Assembly (NCBI RefSeq): GCF_039521565.1
Contig: NZ_BAAACP010000034.1
Location: 1 to 9,285, forward strand
DNA length: 9,285 nt
Direction of reading: 5' to 3'
DNA from: Paraclostridium tenue
Lineage (GTDB): Bacteria > Bacillota > Clostridia > Peptostreptococcales > Peptostreptococcaceae
Shown here: positions 6,004 through 9,285 of the stretch, in pieces
How positions within the stretch are numbered: position 1 is the stretch's first letter
Layout of the letters: every line of letters begins with the position of its first letter
Program-made: the position numbers and the translations under genes
The notes under the pieces: model-generated
Seen by the model: the letters and a program-made list of their open reading frames with translations, nothing else
Databases searched by the model: none
Told to the model about the DNA's origin: nothing

Positions 6004-6091
6004 CTCAAATTTAAATTCATATTCTTCTATAATATTACAAATTCTTACTAGAATTTAATAAAAATTATACTAATCTTAAATTTTATTAAAT

Positions 6092-6120
6092 AAAAAGGAG
6101 CTTAAATTTTTAAGCTCCTT
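6092..6120 (-). terminator. Rho-independent terminator after serS
   Basis: An 11-bp perfect stem AAGGAGCTTAA/TTAAGCTCCTT (6120-6110 with 6105-6095) with a 4-nt loop is followed by TTTTTATTT on the minus strand. It lies about 28 bp after the serS stop. Confidence 0.92.
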
Positions 6121-6147
6121 CTTTAGATATATTTTTAATATTTAATA

Positions 6148-7431
6148 TTATAATTCTTCTTTTTTGATAACATCAACACCCATATATGGTCTTAATACTT
6201 CTGGAACTACTACAGATCCATCTGGTTGTTGATAGTTTTCTAATATAGCAGCTAAACATCTTCCAACTGCTAATCCAGATCCATTTAATGTATGAACATA
6301 TTCAGCTTTAGCTTTTTTATCTCTCTTGAATCTTATACCAGCTCTTCTAGCTTGGAAATCTTCAAAGTTTGAACAAGAAGATATTTCAACATATCTGTTA
6401 TAACTTGGCATCCAAACTTCTAAGTCATATTTAAATGCAGCTGTAAATCCTAAGTCTCCTGTACATATTCTAACTACTCTATATGGTAATCCTAACATTT
6501 GTAACATAGTTTCTGCATCATTTGTTAATTTTTCTAATTCTTCATAAGATTCTTCTGGTTTAACAAATTTAACTAATTCAACTTTGTTAAATTGATGTTG
6601 TCTAACTAATCCTCTAGTATCTCTACCTGCAGAACCTGCTTCTGATCTAAAGCATGGTGTGTATGCACAGTATTTTATTGGTAATTGATCTACTGATAAT
6701 ATTTCATCTCTATGTATATTTGTTACTGGTACTTCTGCTGTTGGTATTAAGAAGTAATCAAGTCCTTCTAATTTGAACATATCTTCTTCAAATTTTGGAA
6801 GTTGTCCAGTTCCTATGAAGCTTGCTCTATTTGCCATGAAAGGAGGTAATACTTCCGTGTAACCATGCTTTTCAGTATGAGTATTTAAGAAGAAGTTTAT
6901 TAAAGATCTTTCAAGTCTAGCTCCTAATCCCTTGTATAAAGTAAATCTTGATCCTGTTATTTTTCCTGCAGTTTCAAAATCTAATATTCCTAATCCTGTT
7001 CCTATATCCCAGTGAGCTTTATTTTCATAATCAAACTTAGTAGGTTCTCCCCAAGTTCTTATTTCAACATTATCTTCATCAGTTGTTCCTTGTGGAACAT
7101 CTGGGTGAGGAACATTAGGTATTCTCATTAATCTATATTCTAGTTCCCCTTCTACTTCCTTAACTTTTTCATCTACACCCTTTATTTTATCTGATAATTC
7201 CTTTAACTTAGCCTTAGCTTCAGTTACATCTACACCTTCTTTTATTAATTGAGGTATTTTTTTAGATTCTACATTTAATTCATTTTTCATAACTTCAACT
7301 TCTTGAAGTAATTCTCTTCTTTTATTATCTAATTCAACTACAGCATCAAGGTCAAATTCCTTTTCCCCTCTTACTTGCATTGCTTTTTTTATTTCATCTA
7401 AATTTTCTCTGATTCTTTTTATATCTAGCAT
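6148..7431 (-). CDS. serS: Seryl-tRNA synthetase
   Basis: SerRS charges tRNA-Ser with serine in the cytosol, using ATP. The 427-residue length is normal. An N-terminal antiparallel coiled coil (about 30-100) grips the long variable arm of tRNA-Ser. The class II catalytic core follows: a motif 1 region around G-A-R-L-E-R-S-L-I-N-F-F (170-181), T-A-E-V-P (231-235), motif 2 C-F-R-S-E-A-G-S-A-G-R-D-T-R-G (260-274) and Q-H-Q-F (278-281). Motif 3 is N-G-S-G-L-A-V-G-R (383-391). CAGGAGGAAG a few bases upstream sets the start. Expression is governed by the T-box at 7544-7803, which senses uncharged tRNA-Ser. The gene stands alone between the T-box and its own terminator. Confidence 0.99.
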   Translation of the reverse strand: MLDIKRIRENLDEIKKAMQVRGEKEFDLDAVVELDNKRRELLQEVEVMKNELNVESKKIPQLIKEGVDVTEAKAKLKELSDKIKGVDEKVKEVEGELEYRLMRIPNVPHPDVPQGTTDEDNVEIRTWGEPTKFDYENKAHWDIGTGLGILDFETAGKITGSRFTLYKGLGARLERSLINFFLNTHTEKHGYTEVLPPFMANRASFIGTGQLPKFEEDMFKLEGLDYFLIPTAEVPVTNIHRDEILSVDQLPIKYCAYTPCFRSEAGSAGRDTRGLVRQHQFNKVELVKFVKPEESYEELEKLTNDAETMLQMLGLPYRVVRICTGDLGFTAAFKYDLEVWMPSYNRYVEISSCSNFEDFQARRAGIRFKRDKKAKAEYVHTLNGSGLAVGRCLAAILENYQQPDGSVVVPEVLRPYMGVDVIKKEEL

Positions 7432-7543
7432 TTTTTCTTCCTCCTGTTTTTAATATTTTTTATATTTATTTTCATGAAAATAACGTTAACCTTATTGATA
7501 TTGTGACAATTTCATCACTGATAATTTTTGTATTTATGTATAC

Positions 7544-7585
7544 AAAAAAAGACCTTCGTACCCTTAAAAAAGGGACGAAAGTCTT
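7544..7585 (-). terminator. T-box-controlled leader terminator of serS
   Basis: On the minus strand AAGACTTTCGTCCCTT (7585-7570) pairs with AAGGGTACGAAGGTCTT (7565-7549, with a bulge) and is followed by seven T (7550-7544). When tRNA-Ser is charged this hairpin ends transcription about 112 nt before the serS start. Uncharged tRNA-Ser favours the alternative antiterminator that uses the T-box just upstream. Confidence 0.92.
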
Positions 7586-7803
7586 GTTATCCGCGTTGCC
7601 ACCCTAGTTGTTTATATTGTAAAAATATAAACCTCTTAAATCCTGTAACGTAGGTATACGACTAATCTTACTATTAATTCCGATTAGTAGCTCCGGAATG
7701 GATTCAAAAACCATTGTAATGAGTTCTCACCAACCACTCACTCTCTGAATACAAACTTGCTTTTTACTATTTTCCTTCATAGCTTTATTGGTTGTTCTAT
7801 TTG
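7544..7803 (-). promoter_or_regulatory. Seryl T-box riboswitch, specifier UCC
   Basis: A complete T-box leader upstream of serS. The T-box proper reads AGGGTGGCAACGCGG (7605-7591); its TGGC bases pair with the free NCCA end of uncharged tRNA. Stem I begins with AGCTATGAAGGAAAATAGTA near 7784 and closes with TTCCGGAGCT (7698-7689). It contains the AGTA specifier-loop element and, at its apex, GGTTGGTGAGAAC. The specifier codon is TCC (7702-7700), followed by the usual purine A, so it should bind tRNA-Ser(GGA). The terminator at 7544-7585 completes the switch. The element fills most of the 440-bp gap between mscS and serS. Low charged tRNA-Ser should raise serS expression. Confidence 0.95.
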
Positions 7804-7809
7804 TTAATC

Positions 7810-7838
7810 ATTATATTATATATATTATCAACTTTCAA
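7810..7838 (-). promoter_or_regulatory. serS: Promoter of the serS T-box transcript
   Basis: The minus strand has -35 TTGAAA (7838-7833), a 17-bp spacer, and a perfect -10 TATAAT (7815-7810). Transcription would start near 7803, just before T-box stem I. It lies 33 bp after the mscS stop, and no clear terminator separates mscS from it. Confidence 0.75.
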
Positions 7839-7870
7839 TACTAATATTCAAAAATTTTATTATTTTTTTA

Positions 7871-8734
7871 TTAGTTCTTAGAATTATCTTCTGTATTTTT
7901 ATAGTATATAACTCTTGAAGGGAATGGTATTTCAATATTATTTTCATCAAATTTTTCTTTAACTTTTTCCATAATATCAAAATATACACTCCAGTAATCA
8001 TCAGTTTTAACCCATGGTCTTGCAACTATTTTCATAGAACTATCTCCTAAAGTATTAAGTCCTATGATTGGTTTTGGATCTTCTAATATTCTTTTATCTT
8101 CTTTAAAAATTTTATCTAAAACATTTTTTACAAATTTTATATCACTGTCATATGAAACATCAAATGAAAAGTCTATTCTTCTTTTATCTTGATGAGTATA
8201 ATTAATTATATTGTCACTAGTCAATTTAAAGTTTGGAACTATTATAGCTTTATTATCTGGAGTCTTTAATACAGTACTAAAAATTTGTATATCAGAAACT
8301 GTTCCTTCAACTCCAGATCCACATATATAATCTCCCGTTTTAAATGGTTGAAAGAATAATATAATTATCCCCGATCCTAGGTTTGATAATATTTCTTTAA
8401 ATGCCAAACCTAATGATAATCCGATTACTCCTAATAAAGAAACCATTACAGTCATTACTGATTGTACTGGGAAGTTAATAATCTCTAAACATGTCATAAC
8501 TACCATTACTATTCCTGTTCCATAAATACCATAAGAAATAAAGTTAGCGACACCTCTTTCAACATTATATTTTAATATAAAATTTTTGCTGTATTTTTTT
8601 ACTATTTTGCACGCATATAAACCTAATACAAAAAATATAATCGCATATATTAACTTAGGTCCACTATTTTTAACCGCATGAAAAAATGTCTCTACTGTTT
8701 GTTGAGATACTTGCGATGTAGTTTCCACCACCAT
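7871..8734 (-). CDS. Small-conductance mechanosensitive channel, MscS family
   Basis: A 287-residue inner-membrane channel, close in length to E. coli MscS (286), that opens under membrane tension and releases solutes on osmotic downshock. TM1 lies about 27-45, TM2 about 63-88, and pore-lining TM3 about 92-128 with G-L-S-L-G-L-A-F-K-E-I-L-S-N-L-G-S-G (105-122). The beta domain has F-Q-P-F-K-T-G-D-Y-I (128-137), G-T-V-S-D-I-Q-I-F-S-T (144-154) and I-V-P-N (165-168). The C-terminal cytoplasmic cage has V-S-Y-D-S-D-I (193-199), L-N-T-L-G-D-S-S (226-233) and P-F-P (270-272). AAGGAGGTT (8749-8741) lies six bases before the ATG. There is a candidate extended -10 upstream and no clear terminator downstream. 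It is a small, single-domain member without extra N-terminal helices. Confidence 0.96.
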   Translation of the reverse strand: MVVETTSQVSQQTVETFFHAVKNSGPKLIYAIIFFVLGLYACKIVKKYSKNFILKYNVERGVANFISYGIYGTGIVMVVMTCLEIINFPVQSVMTVMVSLLGVIGLSLGLAFKEILSNLGSGIIILFFQPFKTGDYICGSGVEGTVSDIQIFSTVLKTPDNKAIIVPNFKLTSDNIINYTHQDKRRIDFSFDVSYDSDIKFVKNVLDKIFKEDKRILEDPKPIIGLNTLGDSSMKIVARPWVKTDDYWSVYFDIMEKVKEKFDENNIEIPFPSRVIYYKNTEDNSKN

Positions 8735-8766
8735 ATAATCAACCTCCTTAATTTACATAATATTTA

Positions 8767-8775
8767 ATTATATCA
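8767..8775 (-). promoter_or_regulatory. Candidate extended -10 promoter of mscS
   Basis: The minus strand carries TGATATAAT (8775-8767), the same extended -10 nonamer as in front of ybaB, without a good -35. Initiation near 8760 would give a leader of about 26 nt. A second TATAAT at 8815-8810 is an alternative, also without a good -35. The terminator upstream of both means mscS needs its own promoter. Confidence 0.4.
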
Positions 8776-8861
8776 AGTTATTATATATCTTTTTACAAAA
8801 TTTTTAAACATTATACTCCATTTTTAAACGTTTTATAAATTTAATTTGAATTTTTTATCAT

Positions 8862-8892
8862 AAAAAAAACTATGCGAATATGCATAGTTTTT
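8862..8892 (-). terminator. Rho-independent terminator after the 73-residue gene
   Basis: On the minus strand ACTATGC (8888-8882) pairs with GCATAGT (8875-8869) across a 6-nt loop, flanked by A/T pairs, and is followed by eight T. The last bases of the stop codon lie at the foot of the hairpin. Confidence 0.9.
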
Positions 8893-9112
8893 ATATTGTT
8901 TCACAAGAATTAAATGAATTACAATTTTTTATATCACTAACAAATTTATCTATATCATGAACACTACTATTTCCTGAAAAAGCAACTTTTATATTTGAAA
9001 TATCATCATTTATAGGACCTTGTTCTATAGATTCTATAATTAAATTATTATTATCTGCTAAATTAATAATATCTAGAATGTTACCTCTACACATTTGAAT
9101 GCTAAATTTCAT
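8891..9112 (-). CDS. Small protein of unknown function, possible ACT/ferredoxin-like fold
   Basis: I do not recognise this 73-residue protein. Its pattern looks like beta-alpha-beta-beta-alpha-beta: K-F-S-I-Q-M (2-7), helix about 11-24, L-I-I-E-S-I-E (24-30), S-N-I-K-V-A-F (39-45), helix about 51-62, S-F-N-S-C-E-T (66-72). That would suit an ACT or other ferredoxin-like domain, which is inference from the pattern alone. It has three cysteines (C8, C64, C70) and no membrane segment or signal. An unusually G-rich site, AAAGGGGGG (about 9129-9121), lies 8 nt before the ATG, just after a small perfect hairpin. A strong terminator at its end supports a real gene. It follows a 5S rRNA gene, and I found no clear promoter, so read-through from the rRNA operon is possible. 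Confidence 0.7.
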   Translation of the reverse strand: MKFSIQMCRGNILDIINLADNNNLIIESIEQGPINDDISNIKVAFSGNSSVHDIDKFVSDIKNCNSFNSCETI

Positions 9113-9130
9113 TTAACCTACCCCCCTTTA

Positions 9131-9150
9131 ATATCTTTAATAAAAGATAT
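9131..9150 (-). repeat. Hairpin just upstream of the ribosome binding site of the 73-residue gene
   Basis: ATATCTTT and AAAGATAT form a perfect 8-bp inverted repeat with a 4-nt loop. It is directly followed on the minus strand by the G-rich ribosome binding site. With no T-run after it, it is not a standard terminator; it could be an mRNA 5' stabiliser or processing stem. Confidence 0.5.
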
Positions 9151-9170
9151 GTATAAGGGTTTATGAATAT

Positions 9171-9203
9171 GTAATCTTTTTCGTAATAAATAAAAAAGAT
9201 TAC
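9171..9203 (-). repeat. 11-bp inverted repeat directly after 5S rRNA
   Basis: GTAATCTTTTT and AAAAAGATTAC flank an 11-nt loop, starting on the base after the 5S rRNA 3' end. The T-run is in the first arm on the minus strand, not after the hairpin. It may therefore be a 5S processing stem or a weak terminator rather than a canonical one. Confidence 0.5.
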
Positions 9204-9285
9204 GTGGCTACGTCCTACTCTCCCAGGCGGCTTCCCACCAAGTACCATCGGCGCTAAAGAGCTTAACTTCTGTGTTCGGAATGGG
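9204..9285 (-). rRNA. rrf: 5S ribosomal RNA, 3' part, cut by the window edge
   Basis: The minus strand carries about 82 nt of 5S rRNA: CCCATTCCGAACACAGAAG, then TTAAGCTCTTTAGCGCCGAT, then GGTACTTGGTGGGAAGCCGC and finally CTGGGAGAGTAGGACGTAGC before the 3' end. The first 35 or so nucleotides lie beyond the right edge. It is the last gene of an upstream rRNA operon in the same direction as the one starting at the left edge, so the window covers the whole interval between the two operons. Confidence 0.97.

Noticed and set aside
7384..7390. A_AAA_AAA_G heptamer near the start of serS
   Set aside because: It is the same string as the dnaX site, but early truncation of an essential synthetase makes no functional sense. 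It serves as a reminder that such runs arise by chance in AT-rich genes.
7828..8025. Minus-strand open frame overlapping the end of mscS
   Set aside because: It is an out-of-frame shadow of the MscS C-terminal domain and has no recognisable features of its own.
1..9285. CRISPR arrays, insertion sequences, prophage, toxin-antitoxin or defence genes
   Set aside because: I saw no regularly spaced repeats, transposase motifs, integrase or terminal inverted repeats with target duplication. The content is core housekeeping genes.

Overview
This window looks like part of the chromosome of a low-GC Firmicute, most likely a clostridium of the Peptostreptococcaceae (Clostridioides/Paraclostridium type). 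The DNA is strongly AT-rich, Shine-Dalgarno sites are strong, and serS is controlled by a T-box. The signal recognition particle RNA is the large Gram-positive type. The gene order serS, tadA, tRNA-Ser, ffs, dnaX, ybaB, recR between rRNA operons is, as far as I recall, the near-origin arrangement of this group. The species is inferred, not proven.

The window spans one interval between two rRNA operons, and nearly everything reads on the minus strand. From the right end leftwards it holds the 3' part of a 5S rRNA, a 73-residue unknown protein with its own terminator, and an MscS-type mechanosensitive channel. A seryl T-box leader with promoter, UCC specifier and terminator/antiterminator then precedes serS. 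After the serS terminator come tadA with a good promoter, a tRNA-Ser(GGA) starting on the base after the tadA stop codon, and the SRP RNA gene with its terminator. Next are dnaX, ybaB and recR, ending in a terminator, then a 75-residue lysine-rich unknown protein with a good promoter. It converges through a symmetric terminator on the only clear plus-strand gene, a UgtP/MGDG-synthase-like glycolipid glucosyltransferase. A small glutaredoxin/NrdH-like redox protein and the promoter, boxA and leader of the next rRNA operon complete the left end.

Most genes are housekeeping. serS, tRNA-Ser, tadA and ffs serve translation and protein export; dnaX and the ybaB-recR pair serve replication and recombination repair. 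MscS protects against osmotic downshock, and the glycosyltransferase probably makes membrane glycolipids or lipoteichoic-acid anchors. The T-box specifier (UCC) is read by the tRNA-Ser(GGA) encoded about 2 kb away, so enzyme, sensor and sensed tRNA sit together.

I did not find an undescribed multi-gene system. The points worth checking are the tadA/tRNA junction with no spacer, a split promoter-region repeat shared by tadA and ffs, an in-frame A7 slippery site in dnaX, two unknown small proteins, and a 26-bp palindrome beside the left rRNA promoter.
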